Of a stretch of DNA of 6,927 nucleotides, positions 1 through 6,102 are shown piece after piece (position 1 is the stretch's first letter; the number at the start of each line of letters is the position of its first letter). The position numbers and the translations under genes are program-made. The notes under the pieces are model-generated. The model had not been told where the DNA came from and did not search any database. It was given only the letters and a program-made list of their open reading frames with translations. Source of the DNA: Streptomyces sp. NRRL WC-3549 (lineage in GTDB: Bacteria > Actinomycetota > Actinomycetes > Streptomycetales > Streptomycetaceae); the NCBI RefSeq assembly GCF_000721935.1, contig NZ_KL585437.1, forward strand, positions 39,600 to 46,526. The letters run 5' to 3'.

Positions 1-91
1 GGCGGCAGCCGCGTGCCAGCGGGGCGTGCGGGTCCCTGGCCGGTGCGGGGCACAGGCCCCGGGCCCGGGGCGCGGGGCGGACGGTGGGCAC
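1..91 (-). CDS. trpM: Probable TrpM (tryptophan biosynthesis modulator), N-terminal part, cut by the window edge
   Basis: An open frame begins with a GTG eight bases after the trpC stop codon and runs off the left edge, giving about 30 residues. It is rich in Pro and Arg and ends with the stretch DPHAPLARGCR. In streptomycetes a small gene, trpM (also called trpX), lies between trpC and trpB and modulates tryptophan synthesis and development in S. coelicolor. The position fits exactly, and the DPHAPLARGCR stretch resembles what I remember of that family, but I cannot align it. The most conserved C-terminal part is outside the window. No good ribosome binding site precedes the GTG, so the true start may differ or the gene may rely on coupling to trpC. 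A 16-base perfect palindrome at 56-71 lies inside it. The call rests mainly on synteny. Confidence 0.45.
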   Translation of the reverse strand, partial: MPTVRPAPRARGLCPAPARDPHAPLARGCR

Positions 92-99
92 GGGTGCGG

Positions 100-909
100 T
101 CAGCCCCGTCCGTGCCGGAGCGCGGGGTGCGCGCCCGCGGCGACCAGGTCGGCGACGGCCCCCCGCGGGTCGCGGCCGGTGACCAGGGACTCGCCCACCA
201 GCACCGCGTCGGCGCCGGCGTTGGCGTACGCGATGAGGTCGTGCGGGCCGCGGACACCGGACTCGGCGACCTTGACGATGTGGTCGGGGATCTCGGGGGC
301 GACCCGCTCGAAGGTGAAGCGGTCGACCTTGAGGTCCTTCAGGTTGCGCGCGTTGACGCCGACGATCTTCGCCCCGGCGTCCACGGCGCGCTCCGCCTCC
401 TCCTCGTCGTGCGCCTCGACGAGCGGGGTGAGACCGATCGACTCGGCGCGCTCGATCAGCGAGACCAGGGCCTCCTGGTCGAGGGCGGCGACGATCAGCA
501 GGGCGAGGTCGGCGCCGTACGCGCGCGCCTCCCACAGCTGGTAGGAGGTGACGATGAAGTCCTTGCGCAGGACCGGGATGTCGACCTTGGCGCGGACCGC
601 CTCCAGGTCGGCGAGCGAACCGCCGAAGCGGCGCTCCTCGGTGAGGACCGAGATGACGGACGCGCCGCCGGCCTCGTAGTCCGCGGCGAGCGCGGCCGGG
701 TCGGCGATGGCGGCCAGGGCCCCCTTGGAGGGGCTGGAGCGCTTGACCTCGCAGATGACGGTCACACCCTCGCCGCGCAGCGCGGCGACTCCGTCCTTGG
801 CCTGGGGAGCACGCGCCGCGCGTTCCTTGAGCTCGTCGAGGCTGACGCGCGCCTGTCGCTCCGCGAGGTCGGCGCGGACGCCGTCGATGATCTCGTCGAG
901 CACACTCAC
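100..909 (-). CDS. trpC: Indole-3-glycerol phosphate synthase
   Basis: The 269-residue product matches the usual Streptomyces TrpC length. This cytoplasmic (beta/alpha)8-barrel enzyme closes CdRP into indole-3-glycerol phosphate, releasing CO2 and water. Catalytic positions known from the archaeal enzyme can all be read: E54 and K56 in [12 protein letters not shown]116 in VLRKDFI, E165 in LVEAHD, N186 in GVNARNL, and E216-S217 in KVAESGV. The phosphate-binding end VLVGESLV is at about residues 236-243. I chose the GTG at 907-909 because it gives the family N-terminus [10 protein letters not shown] and has a strong ribosome binding site eight bases upstream. An in-frame ATG at 988-990 would add 27 unconserved residues. 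It lies 112 bp after the DUF2752 gene and is followed by probable trpM, so it likely heads the trpCMBA group. Confidence 0.97.
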   Translation of the reverse strand: MSVLDEIIDGVRADLAERQARVSLDELKERAARAPQAKDGVAALRGEGVTVICEVKRSSPSKGALAAIADPAALAADYEAGGASVISVLTEERRFGGSLADLEAVRAKVDIPVLRKDFIVTSYQLWEARAYGADLALLIVAALDQEALVSLIERAESIGLTPLVEAHDEEEAERAVDAGAKIVGVNARNLKDLKVDRFTFERVAPEIPDHIVKVAESGVRGPHDLIAYANAGADAVLVGESLVTGRDPRGAVADLVAAGAHPALRHGRG

Positions 910-1021
910 GCGAGCGGCCCCCTTCCGGAACGGTGATGGAACAGGATCAGCCGTATCGATGGTATCCGCAGGAGGGCCCTGGGCCCGCATCCGGCGCCGT
1001 CACGTCCCACCAGCTGGGCGT
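910..1021 (-). other. Intergenic region upstream of trpC with possible promoter
   Basis: This is the 112-bp gap between the DUF2752 stop and the trpC start. On the minus strand it holds TACCAT (959-964), which fits the TAnnnT -10 pattern, but I see no good -35 at 17-18 bp. That hexamer lies inside a direct repeat of GATAC separated by four bases (952-965). GGGCCC occurs twice, one base apart (974-986), and could form only a weak hairpin. A 34-codon frame starting with GTG at 1008-1010 ends with a TGA overlapping the trpC GTG, but it has no ribosome binding site and no Trp codons. A promoter here is plausible but unproven. Confidence 0.3.
918..926 (-). promoter_or_regulatory. Ribosome binding site that fixes the trpC start
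   Basis: On the minus strand the sequence GGAAGGGGG ends eight bases before the GTG at 907-909. It is a strong purine-rich Shine-Dalgarno at normal spacing and supports that GTG over the upstream in-frame ATG at 988-990. Confidence 0.75.
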
Positions 1022-1570
1022 TCACGGCGCCAGCGCCGATCCGAACGGCAGGTTCCGGACGACGGAGAAGACCACCAGCACCGCGCCGACGCCCCACCAG
1101 TAGCCGGGCGCCAGAGCGATCCGCAGGGGCTTGCCGCGGACGGCGCGGACCGTCCAGAGCAGCCAGACCACGGCGAAGACGGCGTACCCGACGACGGCCA
1201 CGGCGTTGGCGCCCAGCGCCGTGACGAGGTCGCCGTGGGCGAAGGCGTGGGCGCTGCGCAGTCCGCCGCAGCCGGGGCAGAGCAGCCCGGTGAGGCGGAG
1301 CAGGGGGCAGACCGGGTAGTGGCCGGGCTCGTTGGGGTCGACCGCGGCCACGTATCCGAAGGCGCCGACGACGGCCGCCATGACGCCCGCGGGGACGAGG
1401 ACCCGGCGGAGCCGGGAGGCCGGCGCGGGGGCGCAGGGGAAGAGGGGGCCGCCCGGGGGCCCGGGGGGTGGCGGCGGTCCGGGGGCGGCCGGTGTACGGG
1501 GGCCGGGGGCCGGGTCGGGGGCGGCGTGGGCCGGGTCCGGGGCGGCGGGGGAAGAGGCTGAGGCGTCCAC
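1022..1570 (-). CDS. DUF2752 family membrane protein
   Basis: The 182-residue product shows the DUF2752 signature: DPNEPGHYPVCP (residues 78-89) followed by TGLLCPGCGGLRSAH (94-108), with C88, C98, C101 and H108. These could bind metal or form disulfides, but the family has no established function. Hydrophobic segments lie at about 57-76, 116-140 and 156-173, with the Cys motif between the first and second. Residues 7-50 are an unusual Pro/Ala/Gly-rich leader, probably disordered. The GTG start at 1568-1570 has a modest GGGGA about ten bases upstream; a later start is possible because the conserved part begins near residue 55. It follows a terminator-like hairpin and precedes trpC. In Streptomyces this family recurs beside trp genes, which is the only functional hint. 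Confidence 0.85.
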   Translation of the reverse strand: MDASASSPAAPDPAHAAPDPAPGPRTPAAPGPPPPPGPPGGPLFPCAPAPASRLRRVLVPAGVMAAVVGAFGYVAAVDPNEPGHYPVCPLLRLTGLLCPGCGGLRSAHAFAHGDLVTALGANAVAVVGYAVFAVVWLLWTVRAVRGKPLRIALAPGYWWGVGAVLVVFSVVRNLPFGSALAP

Positions 1571-1598
1571 CCGCTGATTGTCCCCGCTGACGTGAGAA

Positions 1599-1623
1599 GG
1601 CGCAGCCCACCGGGGGCTGCGCC
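1599..1623 (-). terminator. Hairpin terminator after the HGxxPAAW gene
   Basis: GGCGCAGCCC (1599-1608) and GGGCTGCGCC (1614-1623) form a perfect 10-bp stem with a 5-base loop. It lies 27 bases past the stop of the HGxxPAAW gene and upstream of the DUF2752 start, in the right place to end or reduce the hisI-trpE transcript. It has no U-tract, which is common in Streptomyces terminators. Confidence 0.75.
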
Positions 1624-1650
1624 TCGCGTCGTGTCCCGCCTCGGCGGTCC

Positions 1651-1902
1651 TCAGCTCGTGGTCTGCGCCCGCGCGGCGTGCGACCGGGCGGTGGCCAGGT
1701 CGGCCGACTCCTTCGGCATGCCGAGGCCTGCGGTCTTCATGGCGAAGCCGACGAGTCCGCCGAGGAGGACCACGCCCATGCCTGCCCAGAAGCCGACCGG
1801 GTTCGCCGCCACCATGAAGACTCCGGCGACGCAGAAGCCGATGAACGAGATGATGACACCGGTCCAGGCGGCCGGGGTGTGTCCGTGGCTGCTGCCCGCC
1901 AT
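1651..1902 (-). CDS. HGxxPAAW family small membrane protein
   Basis: An 83-residue protein that starts MAGSSHGHTPAAWTGV and so carries the HGxxPAAW motif (residues 6-13) that defines this actinobacterial family. Two hydrophobic helices follow, at about residues 15-33 and 37-56. They are linked by a short ANPVGFW turn, giving a two-pass inner-membrane protein with a polar, Ala/Arg-rich tail (65-83). The function is unknown. The ATG at 1900-1902 has an excellent ribosome binding site, GAGGAG, six bases upstream. An upstream extension of the frame runs into the neighbouring gene and is not supported. It lies 94 bp after the TIGR02234 gene and is followed by a hairpin terminator, so it ends the hisI-trpE run or has its own promoter. 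Family members are commonly found beside trp genes in actinobacteria. Confidence 0.9.
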   Translation of the reverse strand: MAGSSHGHTPAAWTGVIISFIGFCVAGVFMVAANPVGFWAGMGVVLLGGLVGFAMKTAGLGMPKESADLATARSHAARAQTTS

Positions 1903-1929
1903 GAGTTGCTCCTCGTTGGTGTTGCGCTG

Positions 1930-1935
1930 AAGGTA
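1930..1935 (-). promoter_or_regulatory. Possible -10 element for the HGxxPAAW gene
   Basis: TACCTT on the minus strand matches TAnnnT and would give a leader of about 20-25 nt containing the GAGGAG ribosome binding site. No convincing -35 is seen 17-19 bp upstream, so this is tentative. The same gap (1903-1996) holds a 10-base palindrome, CCCGTACGGG, at 1965-1974, too short to call a terminator or operator. Confidence 0.25.
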
Positions 1936-1996
1936 TCGCTGTTCGGAAAGCTCACATCCATTGTCCCGTACGGGCCGGTAGGACGTGAGGTGGGGG

Positions 1997-2656
1997 TCAT
2001 GCCTCGCGCGTCGGGTCCTCGCCGCGGTCCAGTGCCTTCCACAGGTCCTCGGGGCGGTCGGGGTCCGGGGCGGCACGGGGGGCCTTGCGGGGGCGCGGGG
2101 TCCCGTCGCGCTCGTACCGGCCCGACATGGCGGGCCAGCGGCGGCCGTAGCGCAGGGCGAGCAGCCCGGCGAGCAGGATCAGCAGCCCGCCGGCGGCCGT
2201 GAGGTAGGGCCAGACCGTGTGGCTGAGGGCGTCGACGGTGGTCGCGGCGTTCCCGGTGGACTGCGCGGCCTTCGCGTTCAGGGCGTCCCGGTCCGAGGCG
2301 CCGGCGTAGGCGCTCAGTCCGGCGCCGAGGCCGCTGGCGGTCAGGAGTCCGGCGACGACGAGCCGTCCGGGGCCCCGGACCGCGAAGACCGCCACGAGGG
2401 CCGCCAGACCGACCACGGCGAGGGCGGCGGGCAGGCCGGTGATGTCCCGGCCGTCCGCGCTGAGCGGGAGGGTGCCGCCGCCGACGGCGGCCTTGCCCTC
2501 GGCCCAGGGCCGGCCGGAGGCCAGCAGGACGACGGTGGCGCCGGCCGCTCCGAGGAGCAGGCCTGCGGCCAGGCTGCGGCGGCTGCCGGGGCTGTCGGGT
2601 GACGAGGCGGCTCGGGCACGGGGCTGGGGTACGGGGACGGCGCTCACGTACCCCAC
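1997..2656 (-). CDS. TIGR02234 family trp-operon-associated membrane protein
   Basis: A 219-residue integral membrane protein of the family named for its place in actinobacterial trp operons (TIGR02234/Trp_oprn_chp). Four hydrophobic helices lie at about residues 29-47, 76-93, 98-117 and 150-169. A polar segment with GRPWAEG (48-54) follows helix 1. After helix 4 comes a cytoplasmic-looking charged tail ending RPEDLWKALDRGEDPT (201-216), typical of the family. No enzymatic motif is seen; a role in tryptophan uptake, export or regulation is only guilt by association. The first GTG (2654-2656) shares one base with the trpE stop (TAGTG), implying translational coupling, but the GGTGAGGG upstream is only three bases away. 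A second GTG at 2645-2647, giving MSAVPVPQ, is an equally possible start with 12-base spacing. Confidence 0.9.
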   Translation of the reverse strand: MGYVSAVPVPQPRARAASSPDSPGSRRSLAAGLLLGAAGATVVLLASGRPWAEGKAAVGGGTLPLSADGRDITGLPAALAVVGLAALVAVFAVRGPGRLVVAGLLTASGLGAGLSAYAGASDRDALNAKAAQSTGNAATTVDALSHTVWPYLTAAGGLLILLAGLLALRYGRRWPAMSGRYERDGTPRPRKAPRAAPDPDRPEDLWKALDRGEDPTREA

Positions 2657-4164
2657 TATCCCTCACCGCCTCCACGGGAGTGGAGGCGGTTCGCCGTGTG
2701 CACCGCGCGCAGGACCGCGGCGGCCTTGTTGCGGCACTCGGTGTCCTCGGCGACGGGGTCGGAGTCGGCGACGACACCGGCCCCGGCCTGGACGTAGGCG
2801 GTGCCGTCGCGGAGCAGGGCGGTCCGGATGGCGATGGCGGTGTCGGAGTCGCCGGCGAAGTCCAGATAGCCGACGCAGCCGCCGTAGAGCCCGCGGCGGG
2901 TGGGTTCGAGCTCCTCGATGATCTGCAGGGCGCGCGGCTTGGGGGCGCCGGAGAGGGTGCCCGCGGGGAAGCACGCGGTGAGGACGTCGAAGGCGCCGCG
3001 GCCTTCGGCGACGCGCCCGGTGACGGTGGAGACGATGTGCATCACGTGCGAGTAGCGCTCGACCGACATGAAGTCGACGACCTCGACGCTGCCGGGCGCG
3101 CAGACCCGGCCCAGGTCGTTGCGGCCGAGGTCGACGAGCATCAGGTGCTCGGCGCGCTCCTTGGGGTCGGCGAGGAGTTCCTCGGCGAGCGCCTGGTCCT
3201 CCTGCGGGGTGGCTCCGCGGTGCCGGGTCCCGGCGATCGGGTGGACCATCGCCCGGCCGTCCTCGACCTTGACCAGTGCCTCGGGGCTGGAGCCGACGAC
3301 GTCGAATCCGTCGAGGCGCAGGAGGTACATGTACGGCGACGGGTTGGTGGCGCGCAGCACCCGGTAGACGTCCAGCGCGGGGGCGGTGCACGGTGTCTCG
3401 AAGCGCTGGGAGGGGACCACCTGGAAGGCCTCTCCGGCCCTGATGCGCTCCTTGACGTCGTCGACGGCGTCCCGGTAGTCCTGCCCGCCCCACCGGGCGG
3501 TGTAGGGCGGGAGCTCGGAGGGCGGGAGGGCGGCGGGGGCGTTCTCCACCGGCCGGGACAGGTCGCGCTGCATGGCGTCCAGCCGGGCCACGGCGTCCGC
3601 GTACGCCTCGTCGACGCCGGTGTCCGTGTCGTTGTGGTTGATCGCGTTGGCGATCAGCAGGACGGTGCCGTCGCCGTGGTCCAGCACCGCGAGGTCCGAG
3701 GTGAGCAGCATCGTCAGCTCGGGCAGTTCCAGGTCGTCGCCGCCGTGCTCGGTGATCTTCTCCAGCCGGCGTACGACGTCGTACCCGAGGTAGCCGACCA
3801 TGCCCCCGGTGAAGGGCGGCAGCCCGGCGTCGCCGACGAGGTCGCGCGGGGTGTGGAGCGCCTCCACCGTGGCGCGCAGGGCGTGCAGGGGGTCGCCGTC
3901 GAGGGGGACGCCGACGGGCGGGGTGCCGATCCAGTGGGCCTCGCCGTCACGGACGGTGAGGGTGGCGGCGCTGCGCACCCCGACGAAGGAGTAACGGGAC
4001 CAGGTGCGGCCGTTCTCCGCGGATTCGAGGAGGAAGGTGCCGGTGCGCTCGGCCGCGAGCTTGCGGTAGAGCCCCACCGGGGTGTCACCGTCCGCGAGGA
4101 GCCGGCGGCTGACGGGGATGACGCGCCGGTCGACGGCGAGCTTGCGGAAGGTCTCGAGATCCAT
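2656..4164 (-). CDS. trpE: Anthranilate synthase component I
   Basis: A 502-residue enzyme converting chorismate plus ammonia (supplied from glutamine by TrpG) into anthranilate, the first committed step to tryptophan. The N-terminal domain has LLES at 45-48, the Trp feedback-binding element, with [10 protein letters not shown] after it. The chorismate-binding domain shows NPSPYMYLL (274-282), PIAGTR (309-314), [13 protein letters not shown] (338-350), [12 protein letters not shown] (399-410) and [12 protein letters not shown] (459-470). NPSPYMY also belongs to the feedback site, so the enzyme is probably Trp-inhibited. The start at 4162-4164 has GGTAGGG nine bases upstream, overlapping the end of hisI, only 11 bp away. 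No trpG is fused or adjacent, so the amidotransferase must be encoded elsewhere. The last residues (HSRGGGEG) are specified by a perfect hairpin. Confidence 0.98.
   Translation of the reverse strand: MDLETFRKLAVDRRVIPVSRRLLADGDTPVGLYRKLAAERTGTFLLESAENGRTWSRYSFVGVRSAATLTVRDGEAHWIGTPPVGVPLDGDPLHALRATVEALHTPRDLVGDAGLPPFTGGMVGYLGYDVVRRLEKITEHGGDDLELPELTMLLTSDLAVLDHGDGTVLLIANAINHNDTDTGVDEAYADAVARLDAMQRDLSRPVENAPAALPPSELPPYTARWGGQDYRDAVDDVKERIRAGEAFQVVPSQRFETPCTAPALDVYRVLRATNPSPYMYLLRLDGFDVVGSSPEALVKVEDGRAMVHPIAGTRHRGATPQEDQALAEELLADPKERAEHLMLVDLGRNDLGRVCAPGSVEVVDFMSVERYSHVMHIVSTVTGRVAEGRGAFDVLTACFPAGTLSGAPKPRALQIIEELEPTRRGLYGGCVGYLDFAGDSDTAIAIRTALLRDGTAYVQAGAGVVADSDPVAEDTECRNKAAAVLRAVHTANRLHSRGGGEG
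2665..2690 (-). repeat. Perfect hairpin at the trpE 3' end
   Basis: ACCGCCTCCAC (2665-2675) and GTGGAGGCGGT (2680-2690) are exact inverted repeats with a 4-base loop. They lie in the last codons of trpE, ending seven bases before the trpE stop. In the minus-strand RNA the 3' arm holds GGAGG and the first bases of GGUGAGGG, the putative ribosome binding site of the TIGR02234 gene. The hairpin could therefore limit downstream translation, trim or stabilise the mRNA, or attenuate transcription. No U-tract follows. Confidence 0.6.
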
Positions 4165-4175
4165 GGCGGCTGACC

Positions 4176-4556
4176 CTACCGGGGCCCGGTGAGCAGGAGG
4201 ACGTCCTCGTCGAAGCAGGTGCGGTCGCCGGTGTGGCAGGCGGCGCCCGTCTGGTCGACCTTCACCAGGACGGTGTCGGCGTCGCAGTCGAGGGCGACGG
4301 ACCTCACCCGCTGGACGTGGCCGGAGGTGTCGCCCTTGACCCAGTACTCCTGGCGGCTGCGGGACCAGTAGGTGCAGCGGCCCGTGGTCAGGGTGCGGTG
4401 CAGGGCCTCGTCGTCCATCCAGCCGAGCATGAGCACCTCACCGGTGTCGTACTGCTGGGCGATGGCCGGGACCAGCCCGTCGGGGCCGCGCTTGAGGCGG
4501 GCGGCGACTGCCGGGTCGAGGCTGCTGGCGGGTACGGGGCCGGGCGTGCTGGTCAT
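4176..4556 (-). CDS. hisI: Phosphoribosyl-AMP cyclohydrolase
   Basis: A 126-residue monofunctional HisI, which opens the adenine ring of phosphoribosyl-AMP to give ProFAR in histidine synthesis. The signatures are clear: GWMDDEAL (45-52), [18 protein letters not shown] (63-80), DCDAD (90-94) and [16 protein letters not shown] (100-115). C91, C107 and C114 are the expected zinc ligands, and D90, D92 and D94 the expected Mg2+ ligands. There is no fused HisE domain, as is usual in actinobacteria. The ATG at 4554-4556 is chosen because the conserved domain starts soon after and the upstream sequence is a divergent promoter region. No Shine-Dalgarno precedes it. It leads the hisI-trpE run with an 11-bp gap to trpE, tying histidine and tryptophan synthesis to one message. 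Confidence 0.96.
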   Translation of the reverse strand: MTSTPGPVPASSLDPAVAARLKRGPDGLVPAIAQQYDTGEVLMLGWMDDEALHRTLTTGRCTYWSRSRQEYWVKGDTSGHVQRVRSVALDCDADTVLVKVDQTGAACHTGDRTCFDEDVLLLTGPR

Positions 4557-4568
4557 ACGCCCATTGTG
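4557..4568 (-). promoter_or_regulatory. Candidate -10 box for a leaderless hisI transcript
   Basis: CACAAT (4563-4568, minus strand) lies six bases before the hisI ATG. This puts the expected transcription start on or next to the A of the ATG. The absence of a Shine-Dalgarno fits leaderless translation, which is frequent in Streptomyces. The -35 region is not recognisable (CCAGGA at 17-bp spacing). Confidence 0.4.
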
Positions 4569-4627
4569 CCGCGCCGGAGCGGGGATCCTGGGCGCGCGTC
4601 CACTGGGCGGACGGTGTGTCCCCGCCG

Positions 4628-4640
4628 TACGCTGGCGGGC
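4628..4640 (+). promoter_or_regulatory. Candidate -10 box for the TIGR03085 gene, possibly leaderless
   Basis: TACGCT (4628-4633) matches the TAnnnT -10 pattern and ends seven bases before the ATG at 4641, so transcription would begin at or beside the start codon. GGCGGG in between is a poor and too-close ribosome binding site. No clear -35 is present. Confidence 0.45.
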
Positions 4641-5273
4641 ATGTCGACCCATGCGAAGCGTGAACGTCTTCTGCTCGCCGACCTGTTGGAGGCGGCGGGC
4701 CCCGAGGCCCTGACCCTGTGCGACGGCTGGAGGACCCGGGACCTGGCCGCCCACGTCGTGGTGCGCGAGCGCCGGGCGGACGCGGCGGGCGGGATCCTGC
4801 TGGGCGCGCTGAAGAACCGGCTGGAACGGGTGCAGGCCGAGTTCGCCGAGAAGCCGTACGAGGAGCTGATCCAGCTCATCCGTACGGGGCCGCCCCGGAT
4901 GTCGCCGTTCGGTCTGAAGCAGATCGACGAGGCGGCCAACACCGTGGAGTTCTACATCCACGCGGAGGACGTCCGCCGGGCCCAGCCGGACTGGTCGCGG
5001 CGTGACCTGGACCCGGTCTTCGCCGACGTGCTGTGGTCGCGCACGGAGAGGACGGCCCGGGTGATGGGGCGCCGCGCCCCGGTGGGCCTGGTGCTGCGCC
5101 GGCCGGACGGCCAGACGGTGGTGGCCCACAAGGGCGCTCCGGTGGTGACGGTCACCGGTGAGCCGGGTGAGCTGCTGCTGTTCGCGGCCGGGCGGCAGGA
5201 CGCGGCCCGGGTGGAGCTGGAGGGCGACAAGGACGCGCTGGCCAGGCTGCACACGGCGGAACTCGGCCTGTAG
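4641..5273 (+). CDS. TIGR03085 family metal-binding protein (DinB / maleylpyruvate isomerase-like)
   Basis: A 210-residue soluble protein and the only plus-strand gene here. The N-terminal helical domain has [19 protein letters not shown] (27-45) and [19 protein letters not shown] (98-116). H38, E103 and H107 occupy the places of the His/Glu/His metal triad of mycothiol-dependent maleylpyruvate isomerase (E-xxx-H spacing kept). That makes a thiol-transferase role with mycothiol, the actinobacterial thiol, a reasonable inference; the substrate is unknown. The C-terminal part (about 145-208) is a small beta-rich domain ending in [18 protein letters not shown]. The start is the ATG at 4641, preceded by TACGCT and no clear ribosome binding site. 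It diverges from hisI and converges with hisF across a strong terminator, so it is transcribed alone and has no evident role in his or trp synthesis. Confidence 0.88.
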   Translation: MSTHAKRERLLLADLLEAAGPEALTLCDGWRTRDLAAHVVVRERRADAAGGILLGALKNRLERVQAEFAEKPYEELIQLIRTGPPRMSPFGLKQIDEAANTVEFYIHAEDVRRAQPDWSRRDLDPVFADVLWSRTERTARVMGRRAPVGLVLRRPDGQTVVAHKGAPVVTVTGEPGELLLFAAGRQDAARVELEGDKDALARLHTAELGL

Positions 5274-5298
5274 GGACATCAGGACACCCGGACCCGCG

Positions 5299-5338
5299 CC
5301 GCCCCCGGGGCCCGGTCCTCTCCGGGCCCCGGGGGCGG
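5299..5338. terminator. Bidirectional terminator between convergent genes
   Basis: A perfect 17-bp GC-only stem, 5299-5315 paired with 5322-5338, encloses the loop TCCTCT. It lies 25 bp past the TIGR03085 stop and 8 bp past the hisF stop, so it can end both transcripts. There is no U-tract, as often in Streptomyces. Confidence 0.88.
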
Positions 5339-5346
5339 GCCGGGCG

Positions 5347-6102
5347 TCAGCGGACCGGGCGTCCGGCCTCCCGCAGCGCGCCCTTCACCTCGGAGATCCG
5401 CAGGTCACCGAAGTGGAAGACGGACGCGGCCAGGACCGCGTCGGCACCCGCGTCGACGGCGGGCGCGAAGTCCTGGAGCCGGCCCGCTCCCCCGGAGGCG
5501 ATGACGGGGACACTGACGTGCGCCCGTACCGCCTTGATCATCTCGGTGTCGTAGCCGTCCTTGGTGCCGTCGGCGTCCATCGAGTTGAGCAGGATCTCCC
5601 CGGCGCCGAGCTCGGCCGCCCGGTGCGCCCATTCGACGGCGTCGATGCCGGTGCCCCGGCGCCCTCCGTGCGTGGTCACCTCGAAGGTGCCCTCCGGGGT
5701 GCGGCGGGCGTCGACGGACAGGACGAGCACCTGCCGCCCGAAGCGTTCGGCGATCTCCCGGATCAGGTCGGGGCGGGCGATGGCCGCGGTGTTGACGCCG
5801 ACCTTGTCGGCCCCGGCCCGCAGCAGCTTGTCCACGTCGTCCGGGGTGCGGACGCCGCCGCCGACGGTGAGCGGGATGAACACCTGCTCGGCGGTGCGCC
5901 GCACCACGTCGTAGGTGGTCTCGCGGTCGCCGCTGGACGCGGTGATGTCCAGGAAGGTCAACTCGTCGGCGCCCTCGGCGTCGTACAGCTCGGCCATCTC
6001 GACGGGGTCGCCCGCGTCGCGCAGGTTCTGGAAGTTGACGCCCTTGACGACGCGGCCGCCGTCCACGTCCAGGCACGGGATGACCCGTACGGCGAGACTC
6101 AT
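5347..6102 (-). CDS. hisF: Imidazole glycerol phosphate synthase cyclase subunit
   Basis: A 251-residue (beta/alpha)8 barrel, the standard HisF length. With the glutaminase HisH it converts PRFAR and ammonia to imidazole glycerol phosphate and AICAR, linking histidine to purine synthesis. The catalytic acids are visible: D12 in [14 protein letters not shown] and D131 in VLSVDARR. Phosphate-binding motifs are LTVGGGVRT (78-86), GVNTAA (102-107), IASGGAG (201-207) and the region around AASVFHFG (225-232). The ATG at 6100-6102 is preceded by a strong GGGGAGGG and overlaps the stop of the Rid-family gene as ATGA, so translation is probably coupled. hisH is not in the window and should lie upstream of priA. 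The gene ends the block and is followed by the bidirectional terminator. Confidence 0.98.
   Translation of the reverse strand: MSLAVRVIPCLDVDGGRVVKGVNFQNLRDAGDPVEMAELYDAEGADELTFLDITASSGDRETTYDVVRRTAEQVFIPLTVGGGVRTPDDVDKLLRAGADKVGVNTAAIARPDLIREIAERFGRQVLVLSVDARRTPEGTFEVTTHGGRRGTGIDAVEWAHRAAELGAGEILLNSMDADGTKDGYDTEMIKAVRAHVSVPVIASGGAGRLQDFAPAVDAGADAVLAASVFHFGDLRISEVKGALREAGRPVR

Noticed and set aside
56..71. 16-base palindrome GCCCCGGGCCCGGGGC as a terminator after trpC
   Set aside because: It has almost no loop, no U-tract, and probably lies inside trpM coding sequence, so termination is not supported.
13..936. Long plus-strand open frame opposite trpC
   Set aside because: trpC on the minus strand has every catalytic motif; the antisense frame is compositionally biased and has no family resemblance.
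910..990. N-terminal extension of trpC from the ATG at 988-990
   Set aside because: The added 27 residues are not conserved, and the GTG at 907-909 has a strong ribosome binding site and gives the family N-terminus.
1965..1974. CCCGTACGGG palindrome as an operator
   Set aside because: Ten-base palindromes of G/C are expected by chance at this composition, and no second copy was seen in the window.
2599..4173. Long open frame (524 codons) on the plus strand opposite trpE
   Set aside because: It is the antisense shadow of trpE caused by high-GC codon bias; the product is low-complexity Gly/Val/Asp/Arg with no recognisable domain.
4557..5279. Upstream extension of the hisI frame across the divergent gene
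   Set aside because: The extension is antisense to the well-supported TIGR03085 gene and would triple the normal HisI length.
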